From: Macrostomum hystrix
Taxonomy: Eukaryota; Platyhelminthes; Macrostomidae
NCBI GenBank assembly: GCA_950097015.1
Contig: CATNEN010000038.1
Location: forward strand, 22,196,001 to 22,260,000
Reading direction: 5' to 3'
Length of the DNA stretch: 64,000 bases
Made by a program: the position numbers and the translations under genes. The notes beneath the pieces were generated by a model. It saw only the letters and a list, made by a program, of their open reading frames with translations. It was not told where the DNA came from and did not search any database. Shown in pieces: positions 1 through 12,746 of this stretch. Within the stretch, counting starts at the first letter, position 1. Each line of letters starts with the position of its first letter.

Positions 1-103
1 CGTCAATCACTGGAAATAATTAGATTTTATTGAGACACGTAAGGACTGTCAGGATGACAGACAAAGATAAGTACAATGGAGACAGACAAGGACAGGTACA
101 CTT

Positions 104-396
104 GCTGGACACAGACAGACAGACAGAAAACCAGGCTGGCAGGCAGACAGACAGACAGACAGATAGATAGACAGACAGGCAGGCAGGCAGACAGACAGAC
201 AGACAGACAGATAGACAGACAGGCAGACAGACAGACAGACAGACAGACAGATAGACAGACAGACAGACAGGCAGATAGACAGACAGGCAGACAGGCAGAC
301 AGACAGACAGACAGATAGACAGACAGGCAGACAGACAGACGGACAGATAGACAGACAGACAGACAGACAGGCAGACAGACAGACAGCCAGACAGGC

Positions 397-429
<33 letters not shown>

Positions 430-448
430 GGCAGGCAGACAGACAGGC

Positions 449-487
<39 letters not shown>
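104..487. repeat. (CAGA)n microsatellite in a Ku80 intron
   Basis: About 380 bp of 4-bp CAGA repeat with interspersed GGCA and GATA variants. It begins about 15 bp downstream of the Ku80 donor at 502 (minus strand). The Cys-Leu-Ser-Val ORFs read here are repeat translations. Confidence 0.97.
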
Positions 488-502
488 ACCAGGAGCGCTC
501 AC

Positions 503-1950
503 AGTCAGCCCCAATGCCGCGGAAGTTGGTGCCGTCCTCATTGAAGAACTGCACTAGATCCCAGTCCACAACGCTAAGCGAACGGCAAAGGCTGATGTTT
601 TCAAAATTGCCATCGTCGTCTGCTAGAGGATTGTCAGTGGCTTCCGTGCCTACCAGGACTAGGGCCACTTCGTCTTTGGATTGTTGAAATAGCTGAGGAT
701 TTTGGCGAAAATTGGCAAATATTGTCGATGTCAATTTAAATTAAAATCCATTAGAGGAAGACAATTATGAATAAGAATGCTTGAGAATTACTTGAATACT
801 TGAATACACGGAGGCCGACATTAATGGGGAGAATTCTGGAAAGGAAAACTAGGATGAAATAGAATCAGGATGGCGAAGAACAAGGATGAAGAAAAATCAG
901 GATGGGAAGAATCAGGATGGGAAGAATTAAGATGGGAAGAATCAGGATGGAAAAGAATTAGGATGGGAAGAATCAGGATGGGAAGAATCAGGATGGGAAG
1001 AATCAGGTTGGAAAAGAATTAGGATGGGAAGAATCAGGATGGGAAGAATCACGATGGCAAGAATCAGGATGGGAAGAATCAGGTTGGAAAAGAATTAGGA
1101 TGGGAAGAATCACGATGGCAAGAATCAGGATGGCAAGAATCAGGATGGGAAGAATCAGGATGGGAAGAATCAGGATGGGAAGAATCAGGATGGGAAGAAT
1201 CAGGATGGGAAGAATCAGGATGGGAAGAATCACGATGGGAAGAATCAGGATGGCAAGAATCAGGATGGGAAGAATCACGATGGGAAGAATCAGGTTGGAA
1301 AAGAATCAGGAGGGGAAGAATCACGATGGGAAGAATCAGGATGGGAAGAACCAGGATGGGAAGAATGAGGTTGGAAAAGAATTAGGATGGGAAGAATCAC
1401 GATGGCAAGAATCAGGATGGGAAGAATCAGGATGGGAAGAATCAGGATGGGAAGAATCAGGATGGGAAGAATCACGATGGGAAGAATCAGGATGGGAAGA
1501 ATCAGGATGGAAAAGAATTAGGATGGGAAGAATCAGGATGGGAAGAATCACGATGGGAAGAATCAGGTTGGAAAAGAATCAGGAGGGGAAGAATCAGGAT
1601 GGGAAGAATCAGGATGGGAAGAACCAGGATGGGAAGAATCAGGTTGGAAAAAAATCAGGATGGGAAGAATCAGGTTGGAAAAGAATTAGGATGGGAAGAA
1701 TCAGGTTGGAAAAGAATCAGGATGGGAAGAATCAGGATGGGGATTGGGAAGAATCGGGATGTGCAAAATCAGGATTTGAAGAACCAGGATGTGGAGGAAT
1801 CTATACTATCAGAATTTCGGCCCTCCCCATTACCTTTCTCTGCATCAGCATCTTCAAGCAAGTCAGAGACTGTTCAATCGGCTTCTCATAGCCAGGTGGT
1901 CCGCGCGGCATATGCGGCCCAATGTCCAGAATAATCGCTATGCTTTCAGC
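503..1950 (-). CDS. XRCC5: Ku80 (XRCC5), two internal exons of the N-terminal vWA domain; gene partial
   Basis: Two exons on the minus strand, 1950-1834 (39 codons, phase 0) and 692-503 (ends phase 1), are joined by an intron with GTAATG donor and CCTCAG acceptor. Joined, they read through IILDIGPHM, a long helix, [18 protein letters not shown] and a GIGAD end, which follows the start of the Ku80 von Willebrand A-like domain (family pattern: MDVG...; KDEIALVLFGTDGTDNPL). Ku80 pairs with Ku70 on broken DNA ends and recruits the non-homologous end-joining machinery in the nucleus. The 692-503 exon ends in a GTGAGC donor next to a CAGA microsatellite; the remaining exons lie off the left edge. 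The start codon exon upstream of 1950 was not found; it must be short and lie among the arrays at 2.0-4.4 kb. The intron is filled by a 15-bp minisatellite. Identification is confident from two independent exons in the correct order. Confidence 0.88.
845..1795. repeat. 15-bp minisatellite in a Ku80 intron
   Basis: Unit AGGATGGGAAGAATC, with recurrent variants (CACGATGG, GGTTGGAAAAG) that form a loose higher-order pattern. It fills most of the 1.1-kb intron between the two Ku80 exons and stops about 40 bp before the donor at 1833. Unit length divisible by three explains the long ORFs on both strands. Confidence 0.97.
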
Positions 1951-2169
1951 CTGAAACAGGAGCACAATTTAGGATTCATATAAGGAAGATATGAAAACTT
2001 TTCAAAAGAATACAGAATTTAGGTTTTTAATTTGGAAGCCTAATAACAACATTTTCAGTCTTAATTCTAGGAAGCAAGTTAAGATCTCCGTCAACTATTT
2101 ACCTACTGGCTGAAGCCTCGAACTTATGATTGATCTCAAATTTAGATCCTTTAAATAGAAGCTCAAGTC

Positions 2170-3015
2170 AGATTCTAGGAATCGAACTACTAATCAGGAT
2201 TCTAGGAATCGAACCAACTAATGTATTCTAGAAATCGAACCCCTAATCAGGATTTTAAGAACCGAACCCCCTAATCAGGATTCTAGGAATCGAACCCCCT
2301 AATCAGGATTCTAGGAATCGAACCCCTAATCAGGATTCTAAGAATCTAACCCCCTAATCAGGATTCAAGGAATCGAACCCCCTAATCAGGATTCTAGGAA
2401 TCGAACCCCCTAATCAGGATTCTAAGAATCGAACCCCCTAATCAGGATTCTAGGAATCGAACCCCTTAATCAGGATTCTAGGAATCGAACTCCTAACCAG
2501 GATTCTAGGAATCGAACTCCTAATCAGGATTCTAGGAATCGAACTCCTAATCAGGATTCTAGGAATCGAACTCCTAATCAGGATTCTAGGAATCGAACTC
2601 CTAACCAGGATTCTAGGAATCGAACTCCTAATCAGGATTCTAGGAATCGAACTCCTAATCAGGATTCTAGGAATCGAACCCCCTAATCAGGATTCTAGGA
2701 ATCGAACCCCCTAATCAGGATTCTAGAAATCGAACCCCCTAATCAGGATTCTAGGAATCGAACCCCCTAATCAGGATTCTAGGAATCGAACCCCCTAATC
2801 AGGATTCAAGGAATCGAACCCCCTAATCAGGATTCTAGAAATCGAACCCCCTAATCAGGATTCTAGAAATCGAACCCCTAATCAGGATTTTAGGAATCGA
2901 ACCCCTAATCTGAATTGAACCCCTAATCTGGATTTTAGGAATCGAACCCCTAATCTGGATTTTAGGAATCGAACCTCTAATCTGGATTCTTATAATCGAA
3001 TCCCCTAATCTATGA
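2170..3015. repeat. 25-28-bp minisatellite upstream of the Ku80 exon
   Basis: Repeats of AATCAGGATTCTAGGAATCG followed by AACCCCCT, with the C-run varying (CTCC, CCCC, CCCCC) and giving units of 25-28 bp. Probably in Ku80 intron 1 or the 5' flank. Bases 3016-3420 that follow are AT-rich and show no gene or array I can support. Confidence 0.95.
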
Positions 3016-3419
3016 TAAGTAAATAATGATAGGAAAAAATTCGTTTAGAAATATGTAAGTGTATATTTAATAAATAATCAATAGAGAACTGTTGCGGCTA
3101 AACAGAGCTAGCATTCACATAGAAAAGCATGAGTTTGAGCAAAAGAAAAGCATAAAGGACTTATTCAAACATCCATGCCAAAATTTAAAGCGAAAGTCTG
3201 CAAAAATCTGGAAAGAAAGTTCCAAAAACTTCTCCGTTTTTAAGCAGATGCATGTACTTTTTATTACCAAACATTGTTAACTGGTATATGCATGAGAATA
3301 TTTTAAAGCACTGAAGGCATTCAAGCAAAACCAACAAGAAAGCAAACAAAATAACTCATAACAAATCAAGAACTAATTGTACCTGATTCATGCCTAGACT
3401 TCTATATGTAGCTAATTTT

Positions 3420-4428
3420 ACCTGTGTGTTCTCTAGCCCTGACCTATTTCACCTGCGTGTTCTCTACCCCTGACCTATTTCACCTGCGTGTTCTCTACCC
3501 CTGACCTATTTCACCTGCGTGTTCTCTACCCCTGACCTATTTCAACTGCGTGTTTTCTACCCCTGACCTATTTCACCTGCGTGTTCTCTACCCCTGACCT
3601 ATTTCACCTGCGTGTTCTCTACCCCTGAACTAATTCACCTGCGTGTTTTCTACCCCTGACCTATTTCACCTGCGTGTTCTCTACCCCTGAACTAATTCAC
3701 CTGCGTGTTTTCTACCCCTGACCTATTTCACCTGCGTGTTCTCTACCCCTGACCTATTTTACCTGTGTGTTCTCTACCCTGACCTATTTTACCTGCGTGT
3801 TCTCTACCCCTGACCTATTTTACCTGTGTGTTCTCTACCCCTGACCTATTTCACCTGCGTGTTCTCTACCCCTGACCTATTTCACCTGCGTGTTCTCTAG
3901 CCCTGACCTATTTCAACTGCGTGTTTTCTACCCCTGACCTATTTCACCTGCGTGTTCTCTACCCCTGACCTATTTCACCTGCGTGTTCTCTACCCCTGAA
4001 CTAATTCACCTGCGTGTTTTCTACCCCTGACCTATTTCACCTGCGTGTTCTCTACCCCTGAACTAATTCACCTGCGTGTTTTCTACCCCTGACCTATTTT
4101 ACCTGTGTGTTCTCTACCCTGACCTATTTTACCTGCGTGTTCTCTACCCCTGACCTATTTTACCTGTGTGTTCTCTACCCTGACCTATTTTACCTGCGTG
4201 TTCTCTACCCCTGACCTATTTTACCTGTGTGTTCCCTAACCCTGACCTATTTCACCTGCGTGTTCTCTACCCCTGACCTATTTTACCTGCGTGTTCTCTA
4301 CCCCTGACCTATTTTACCTGCGTGTTCTCTACCCCTGACCTATTATACCTGTGTGTTCTCTACCCCTGAACTAATTCACCTGTGTGTTCTCTAGCCCTGA
4401 CCTATTTTACCTGTGTGTTCTCTACACC
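3420..4428. repeat. 32-bp minisatellite between Ku80 and the DEX1-like gene
   Basis: About 31 copies of a 32-bp unit (CTGACCTATTTCACCTGCGT plus GTTCTCTACCCC). A block of several units with variants AACTAATTCACC and GTGTTTTC is repeated, so the array grew partly by multi-unit duplication. It ends within about 50 bp of the DEX1-like stop codon. Confidence 0.96.
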
Positions 4429-4473
4429 AATTTATTTCAATAACCTGGTTTTCACACCTGTATATAAAAGTGT

Positions 4474-7400
4474 CTACTCAGTGTGCCTAGCAACAAACGG
4501 CAGTACTAGATTGTCTTCCACAGTGAACACCTGGCCAAGCAGCAGCAGCAGGGTTACACCAACTGGTAGGTAGAGAAGGAATGGCATCTCGTACACGTAG
4601 TTGACATTAGCAACCAGCGTTGCCTGGGACTCGGCGGAGCGAGCATCGGCCGAATTTGTTAGGCGCAGCAATAGTTGCGACTTCAAAGGCCGACTACCGG
4701 CGTCGAAGTACATCAGATGCGGCCCGGGTCGGGTGTAGCGCAGTGTTAGTGTCTCCTTGTTGTACAGGTACACCTGGGAGAGGTATGTATAATTTTAGTT
4801 TAAATACACACAGTAGAGGCGGTATGAATCAAAGAAAGGGTAAATAATAACAGGCGGAATTTTTAAAAGCGGTGGCACTGAAATAGTAGAAAACTAACAT
4901 GAAGGCGGCATTCTTCAAAGGAACTGGAGGGGTAGAAAACTAACATGAAAGCGGCATTCTTCAAAGGAACTGGAGGGAGGAGAAACTAATATGAAGGCGG
5001 CATTCTTCAAAGGGACTGAAGACGTAGAAAACTAATATTGAAGCGGCATTCTTCAAAGGGACTGAAGGCGTAGAAAACTAATATTGAAGCGGCATTATTC
5101 AAAGGGACTGGAGGGGGGAGAAAACTAATATGAAGGCGGCATTCTTCAAAGGGACTGAAGGCGTAGAAAACTAATATTGAAGCGGCATTCTTCAAAGGGA
5201 CTGAAGGCGTAGAAAACTAATATTGAAGCGGCATTCTTCAAAGGGACTGAAGACGTAGAAAACTAACATGAAAGCGGCATTCTTCAAAGGGACTGAAGAC
5301 GTAGAAAACTAACATGAAAGCGGCATTCTTCAAAGGGACTGAAGACGTAGAAAACTAACATGAAAGCGGCATTCTTCAAAGGGAGTGAAGACGTAGAAAA
5401 CTAACATGAAAGCGGCATTCTTCAAAGGGACTAGAGGGGTAGAAAACTAACATAATAGCGGCATTCTTCAGAGGGACTGAAAAGCATAAGGATATAAAAC
5501 TATGGCGTAATAATCTAATAAATCAAAGAAAATACCAAGCGAACTCACATGAACAGTGTACATCATAGACATCAAGCCATCGGTATTGAGCAGATCCTCA
5601 ATGAAAATGGGCAGGATTAGCGTCGAACCACTCTGCTCAATGTAGGGCGCGCCCGGAATGCGAATTGACAGCTGGGAAAGGTAAAAAACTCTATATACTT
5701 TGATTGTTTAAAAAAATGTTACATATTTTCTATGTTTTTTAATGAAGTTACACTCACCGATTCTTGCATACGCAGATCGCAATCTAAACCGGTAAGCTTG
5801 TCTAAAAATAATCGAGAAAAGTATATATTGTAGAAAATTAATCCATCTAACTATTGTTAGGGTTAAATCATCAATTATTTATTAGATTAGTAATTTTTCC
5901 CTTTCCTAGCTTCCAATATCCATCTCTCTAATCTCCCAATATCCATCTCTCTAATCTGCCAATATCCATCTCTCTAATCTGCCAATATCCATCTCTCTAA
6001 TCTGCCAATATCCATCTCTCTAATCTGCCAATATCCATCTCTCTAATCTGCCAATATCCATCTCTCTAATCTCCCAATATCCATCTCTCTAATCTGCCAA
6101 TATCCATCTCTCTAATCTGCCAATATCCATCTCTCTAATCTCCCAATATCCATCTCTAATCTCCCAATATCCATCTCTCTAATCTCCCAATATCCATCTC
6201 TCTAATCTGCCAATATCCATCTCTCTAATCTGCCAATATCCATCTCTCTAATCTGCCAATATCCATCTCTCTAATCTCCCAGTATCTATCTCTAATCTCC
6301 CAGTATCTATCTCTAATCTCCCAGTATCCATCTCTAATCTCCCAGTATCTATCTCTAATCTCCCAGTATCCATCTCTAATCTCCCAGTATCCATCTCTAA
6401 TCTCCCAGTATCCATCTCTAATCTCCCAGTATCCATCTCTAATCTCCCAGTATCCATCTCTAATCTCCCAGTATCCATCTCTAATCTCCCAGTATCCATC
6501 TCTAATCTCCCAGTATCCATCTCTAATCTCCCAGTATCCATCTCTAATCTCCCAGTATCCATCTCTAATCTCCCAATATCCATCTCTAATCTCCCAGTAT
6601 CCATCTCTAATCTCCCAGTATCCATCTCTAATCTCCCAGTATCTATCTCTAATCTCCCAGTATCTATCTCTAATCTCCCAGTATCTATCTCTAATCTCTC
6701 AATATCAATCTCTAATCTCCCTATATCCATCTCTAATCTAAAACCCTAAAAAACACTCCAAACCTTCGAGTCGATATCCCAGCTTAACAACCCGCCCATC
6801 GGTAGTTAGGACTGCGAGATCAGCCAATCCGGTCCGTTCGCTGTTTACTCCTGACAGGCCCAGTGCGGTGGTGGCGTTCAACCCGTTGTAGTAACTGACG
6901 CTGGCAAAGCCGGCATCTTCAGTCAGGGCGATCGTTACGATTCTGCCAAGCCAATCAACTCCAGCTAGGAGGCCAATGTCTGCTGCCTCATTGTAAGCAG
7001 ATTGTGGTCTGTTATAATCCGCTGTCTGATAAACCTGCAGCTTATTAGATTTTAACAATGAGTCTTCGCGACCAGGGTGCGGCTTGCCCCGACAGACTAG
7101 AGGAGTCAGGCGGGACATGGGCGGCACCTGTTTGGGGAAGGGGAGAATTGACAAATAGTCATTGCGACTCTCTACTCTCTCACCTCCTAATATCTACTCA
7201 CAACTCCCAACCTCTAATCTCTCACCTCCCAACCTCTACTCTCTCACCTCCCAACCTCTACTCTCTCACCTCCCAACCTCTACTCTCGCACCTCCCAACC
7301 TCTACTCTCTCACCTCCCAACCTCTACTCTCTCACCTCCTAACCTCTACTCTCTCACCTCCCAACCTCTACTCTCTCACCTCCCAACCTCTACTCTCTCA

Positions 7401-10400
7401 CCTCCCAACCTCAACTTTCTCACCTCCCAACCTCTACTCTCGCACCTCCCAACCTCTATTCTCTCACCTCCCAACCTCTACTCTCTCAACTCCTAATCTT
7501 TACTTTCTTACCTTCTAATCTCTACTCACACCGCCCAATCTCTACTCACACCAACCTCTACTCTCTCACCTCCCAACCTCTACTCTCTCACCTCCTAACC
7601 TCTACTCTCTCACCTCCCAACCTCTACTCTCTCACCTCCCAACCTCTACTCTCGCACCTCCCAATCTCTACTCACACCTCCCAACCTCTACTCTCTCACC
7701 TCCTATTCTCTACTCTCTTACCTTCTAATCTCTACTCACACCGCCCAATCTCTACTCACACCTCCCAATCTCTACTCACACCTCCCAATCTCTACTCTCA
7801 CCTCCCAATCCTAACTCTAACCTCCGAATCTCCTATTTTTCACATTCCAATCCCTAAAAGTTTTGTTCCCCTGCAGAAGCAGATAACAAACGCACTAAAT
7901 TGTGTCTTCTATGCGGCCCGCTTTCGTAGTGAGCATTGCTAGCGCTAGAATTAAAAGAGTGCATTGCTAGCACAGTATCTAGGCTGTGCAATTCTCCATT
8001 AGCAGCCGATATCAGATGCAATCGGCCGACGCTACTGGGACCAGTGTCAAACGCATGATCTGGATTAGTTGAAAATGCTACAGCATAGGCCCGACCAGCC
8101 CTATAAAATGCTGTCAGAGGTGTGACAGTATCTAGTATGGAACTGTCAGCTAGAAAATTATATGAAAGTCTAGTTGTGGACCAAATTATTTGACCGCGAC
8201 AATTCAAACCAGACACTTGACCGCTGGCAGAGTCCAGTACAACTAGGACATTGTTGCTAGTTGTTGAAGTTGCCGAAGCGGTCGAAACTGACTGGCCGGG
8301 TTGCAGTCCAGACAGAAGCAGCGGCTGCAAAGACGCGAAGACGGTGACAGGTGGCAAAAAATTAGGGGATAACTGGGGATAGGGGAAGTTTTGGTAGCTA
8401 GGGAGTTACCTACCGGATGAATTAGAGAGCCAAACAGTACAGGAAAACCAGTGACGGAACGCAATTGTCCTTTAAAATAGGATGATTCAGCTAAAGAAGA
8501 CTCGTATTTGTACGCGAATAGACGACCAGAAGCTGATGCAACAATCAGACTATTGTGAGTCAGCTCCGTCGATAGTTGAATCCACAGCGGAGTAGAAAAT
8601 AAATAGCCTGGTCTGGCCGATGACAGCTGAAAAATTGTCAACCAGAAAGAGTCATTGAGTAGGGTGTTGCGATTGTTGAGTAGTGTGTTGCAATTGTTGA
8701 GTAGGGTGTTGCGATTGTTGAGTAGGGTGTTGCGATTGTTGAGTAGGGTGTTGCAACTGTTGAGTATGGTGTTGCGATTGTTGAGTAGGGTGTTGCAATT
8801 GTTGAGTAGGGTGTTGCGATTGTTGAGTAGGGTGTTGCGATTGTTGAGTAGGGTGTTGCAATTGTTGAGTAGGGTGTTGCGACTGTTGAGTAGGGTGTTG
8901 CGATTGTTGAGTAGGGTGTTGCGATTGTTGAGTAGGGTGTTGCAACTGTTGAGTATGGTGTTGCGATTGTTGAGTAGGGTGTTGCGATTGTTGAGTAGGG
9001 TGTTGCGATTGTTGAGTAGGGTGTTGCGATTGTTGAGTAGGGTGTTGCGATTGTTGAGTATGGTGTTGCGATTGTTGAGTAGGGTGTTGCGATTGTTGAG
9101 CAGGGTGTTGCTATTGTTGAGTAGGGTGTTGCGATTGTTGAGTAGGGTGTTGCGATTGTTGAGTAGTGTGTTGCAACTGTTGAGTATGGTGTTGCGATTG
9201 TTGAGTAGGGTGTTGCGATTGTTGAGTAGGGTGTTGCGATTGTTGAGTAGGGTGTTGCGATTGTTGAGTAGGGTGTTGCGATTGTTGAGTAGGGTGTTGC
9301 GATTGTTGAGTAGGGTGTTGCGATTGTTGAGTAGGGTGTTGCAACTGTTGAGTATGGTGTTGCAATTGTTGAGTAGGGTGTTGCAACTGTTGAGTAGGGT
9401 GTTGCGATTGTTGAGTAGGGTGTTGCGATTGTTGAGTAGGGTGTTGCAACTGTTGAGTAGCGTGTTGCGATTCTTTAGTAGAGTGATGGGATTATTTTGC
9501 AGGGTGCTAGGATTGTTGAGTAGGCAGATAAGATATTTAGGTAGGGTGCTAGGGTTTTGAGTAGGGAGCTGGGATTGTTGAGTAAGTTAATTAAGTAGGG
9601 GTAGGGTACAATTGTGATTAGGTCGAGTAGTGCAAGTTGAGATTGCTGAGCAGGGTGATGAGATAGTAGGCCAGTACTTATAGACCTGTGCTCACCCAGC
9701 TGTGCTCAAGCCAGTGCCAAACCAGAGTCCGTTTCAGACGCAGGCTGTAAATCAACAGAGCCGAGACCAATCGCCTCTCGCCAACGAAGCTGACGCTGAG
9801 CGCGAATTCTTCCCGCGAGCCGTCGGCGTCGCAATCGCAGAGCACTGGAGAGGCGAACACCGAGGGTAACAGTCGCTCCGATTTAGGCATTTCATTGACA
9901 CCATCGCCTTCAAACGGCCTGTTGCTAATGACAACAATGGGGACGTCAGGATTGGACACTGACGATGGAGAGTCCAGAAGTTGAGCTAAGGTGCCGGTAG
10001 CAGATGCGAGCCAGAGGGTTGGCACTTCAACTGAAGGCAGCTGGCAAAAAATTGATTCGGGTTCTTGAATTTTACTTCCACGTCACCATACTCAACAGCT
10101 TCATCAGCCTATTTTACAATCCGAGTATCCTACTCAACAACCCGATTATCCTACTCAACAACCCGATTATCCTACTCAACAATCCGAGTATCCTACTCAA
10201 CAACCCGATTATCCTACTCAACAATCCGATTATCCTACTCAACAATCGGATTATCCTACTCAACAATCCGATTATCCTACTCAACAACCCGATTATCCTA
10301 CTCAACAATCCGATTATCCTACTCAACAATCCGATTATCCCACTCAACAACCCGATTATCCTACTCAACAACCCGATTATCCTACTCAACAATCCGATTA

Positions 10401-12570
10401 TCCTACTCAACAATCCGATTATCCTACTCAACAACCCGATTATCCTACTCAACAATCCGATTATCCTACTCAGCAATCCGAGTATCCTACTCAACAACCC
10501 GATTATCCTACTCAACAACCCGATTATCCTACTCAACAACCCGATTATCCTACTCAACAATCTGAGTATCCTACTCAACAATCTGAGTATCCTACTCAAC
10601 AATCCGAGTATCCTACTCAGCAATCCGATTATCCTACTCAACAACCCGATTATCCTACTCAACAACCCGATTATCCTACTCAACAATCCGATTATCCTAC
10701 TCAACAATCTGAGTATCCTACTCAACAATCTGAGTATCCTACTCAACAATCCGAGTATCCTACTCAGCAATCCGATTATCCTACTCAACAACCCGATTAT
10801 CCTACTCAACAACCCGATTATCCTACTCAACAACCCGATTATCCTACTCAACAACCCGATTATCCTACTCAACAATCTGAGTATCCTACTCAACAATCCG
10901 AGTATCCTACTCAACAATCCGATTATCCTACTCAACAACCCGATTATCCTACTCAACAATCCGAGTATCCTACTCAACAACCCGATTATCCTACTCAACA
11001 ATCCGATTATCCTACTCAACAATCCGATTATCCTACTTAACAACCCGATTATCCTACTCAACAATCCGAGTATCCTACTCAGCAATCCGATTATCCTACT
11101 CAACAATCCGATTATCCTACTCAACAATCCGATTATCCTACTCAACAACCCGATTATCCTACTCAACAACCCGATTATCCTACTCAACAACCCGATTATC
11201 CTACTCAACAATCCGATTATCCTACTCAACAATCCGATTATCCTACTCAACAATCCGATTATCCTACTTAACAACCCGATTATCCTACTCAAAAATCCGA
11301 TTATCCTACTCAACAATCCTAACACCCTGCTCAACAGTCCTGACATTATATTTGATCAAAGTAAGCCAAGACACTACCTTAGCAGCTAATTACGCACCTG
11401 ATCTTCGTGTTTCAATGCGCCAGTCTGTGAGTAGTAGTGCAGGGCGCCAGAATAGCTAACAAAGATTAGTTCTTCTTCACCGTCTTGATCGACGTCAAAC
11501 TGAAATTTTTTATATATTTTAATTTGATAGATTTCGTTGATAAAACAGTAGAATGCAAGCCACAATGTTCTAAAAATGTAGGATCAGACAAGGTAGATCA
11601 GAATGTTACAAATAATACAATGCCAAAATAGACTACATAGAATGCCAGAATAGACACATGATAGATGTCAAAATAGACAGTACACAATGTGTGGATAGAC
11701 AGAATAGAATTCCAGAATATACATGATTGAGTGCCAGAAAAGACAGGATAGACAGTATAGAATTCCATAGACAGGATAGAATACCATAGACAGTATAGAA
11801 TTCCATAGACAGGATAGAATACCATAGACAGGATAGAATGCCATAGACAGGATAGAATGTCATAGACAGGATAGACAGGATAGAATGCCATAGACAGGAT
11901 AGACAGGATAGAATGTCATGGACAGGATAGAATTCAATAGACAGGATAGAACGCCATAGACAGGATAGAATGTCATGGACAGGATAGAATGCAATAGACA
12001 GGATAGAATGCCATAGACAGGATAGAATGCCATAGACAGGATAGAATGTCATGGACAGGATAGAATACCATAGACAGGATAGAATGCCATAGACAGGATA
12101 GAATGCCATAGACAGGATAGAATGCCATAGACAGGATAGAATGCCATAGGATGGACAAGATAAAACGTCATCATAAACAGAGGTCTCACCCGCAAAGGCG
12201 TAGCGAAGTGCGCCTCGCCGTGATGAAACCTGGGCCAAGCGCCCCCGCCAGCTTGAAAGCGGCCGTCGCTGGCGTCTAGAACGCTGAATGCGCCGTCAAA
12301 CCCGGCTAGCACAATCTCATCGGCACCGTCAGCATTCAGATCCATGACTAGAGGCTCGGCAGCGAATCTGTGACCAATAGGCGGCGTTCTCCATGCAACC
12401 TTCCAGGACCAGACAGGCTTGGCTGGTTCAACGTGCGGCATTCCAGAATTAGTAGACACTGGTGATACTTCAGTGGCATTCAGAGCCAATGGAACTGGCT
12501 TTGGATTGGCTGTCGAAAAAGCTATTACTAGAAGTAGTAACAGTTTTACCACCAGTCGTACTAGATTCAT
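4474..12570 (-). CDS. DEX1-like FG-GAP/beta-propeller type I membrane protein (nine exons, 782 aa)
   Basis: Exons on the minus strand: 12570-12190, 11499-11398, 10040-9696, 8626-8414, 8372-7896, 7127-6764, 5801-5758, 5671-5549, 4773-4474. Lengths sum to 2349 nt (783 codons with stop). All junctions are GT-AG and in frame; six introns are phase 0 and one is phase 1. The product opens with a signal peptide (LVKLLLLLVIAFSTA). It then carries Asp-rich FG-GAP-type calcium loops: DLNADGADEIV, FDVDQDGEEELIF, DCDADGSREEF. It ends with one transmembrane helix near residues 747-768 and a short tail. The order GGAWPRFHH, then ATPL, then FDVDQDG resembles plant DEX1 (WPxFH...SPLLFDIDKDG), so DEX1-like is the best family call; ITFG1/LINKIN is a more distant alternative. 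Expected role: a surface or secretory-pathway propeller protein; no enzymatic function is implied. Every intron over 300 bp holds a different minisatellite; intron 4 is only 41 bp. Confidence 0.82.
4870..5480. repeat. 46-bp minisatellite in DEX1-like intron 8
   Basis: About 13 copies of a 46-bp unit containing GCGGCATTCTTCAAAGGGAC and GTAGAAAACTAA. Occupies most of intron 8 (5548-4774). Confidence 0.95.
5910..6740. repeat. 23-bp then 21-bp minisatellite in DEX1-like intron 6
   Basis: Two homogeneous sub-arrays abut. Up to about 6280 the unit is mostly 23 bp (CCAATATCCATCTCTCTAAT plus CTG). From about 6285 it is 21 bp, lacking one CT and reading CCCAGTATCCATCTCTAAT. The second sub-array starts about 25 bp from the donor of exon 6. 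Confidence 0.95.
7170..7850. repeat. 22-bp minisatellite in DEX1-like intron 5
   Basis: Pyrimidine-rich unit of 22 bp (CTCTACTCTCTCACCTCCCA plus AC) with degenerate copies at the right end. Fills intron 5 (7895-7128). On the minus strand the array is purine-rich, so exon 6's own pyrimidine tract (CCCCTTCCCCAAACAG) is separate from it. Confidence 0.95.
8655..9660. repeat. 21-bp minisatellite in DEX1-like intron 3
   Basis: Nearly 40 copies of GTTGAGTAGGGTGTTGCGAT plus T, degenerating after about 9470. The array lies in intron 3 (9695-8627) and begins about 25 bp from the exon 4 acceptor. Long ORFs (SRVLRLL / HPTQQSQ repeats) are artefacts of a unit divisible by three. Confidence 0.97.
10110..11345. 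repeat. 21-bp minisatellite in DEX1-like intron 2
   Basis: About 58 copies of CCTACTCAACAACCCGATTA plus T, with CCC/TCC and GAT/GAG variants arranged in repeated blocks. Longest array of the gene; intron 2 spans 11397-10041. The 461- and 410-residue ORFs here are repeat translations. Confidence 0.97.
11745..12155. repeat. 19-bp minisatellite in DEX1-like intron 1
   Basis: About 20 copies of GACAGGATAGAATGCCATA, preceded from about 11590 by degenerate copies. Intron 1 spans 12189-11500; the array comes within about 40 bp of the exon 1 donor. Confidence 0.95.
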
Positions 12571-12746
12571 TATTTTCTTTTGGTTAATTAAATTGATAGA
12601 AATTTTAATTCTTTCATTGTGACTATACGACGCACTGAAATTATGTCAAAGGTTGGTAATTCTGGGAGGGATATTAAACTGAGTTTATTTCCTTTCAGTG
12701 GCATTACGACGCTCTAACGTGTTTTCTTCACTCGAATCGAGTACAT

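Noticed and set aside
2170-4428. CRISPR-like direct repeats of 28-32 bp
   Set aside because: The repeats are contiguous with no unique spacers, in a spliced eukaryotic genome.
10004-11389. 461- and 410-residue open frames on both strands
   Set aside because: Pure translations of the 21-bp array; unit length divisible by three keeps frames open.
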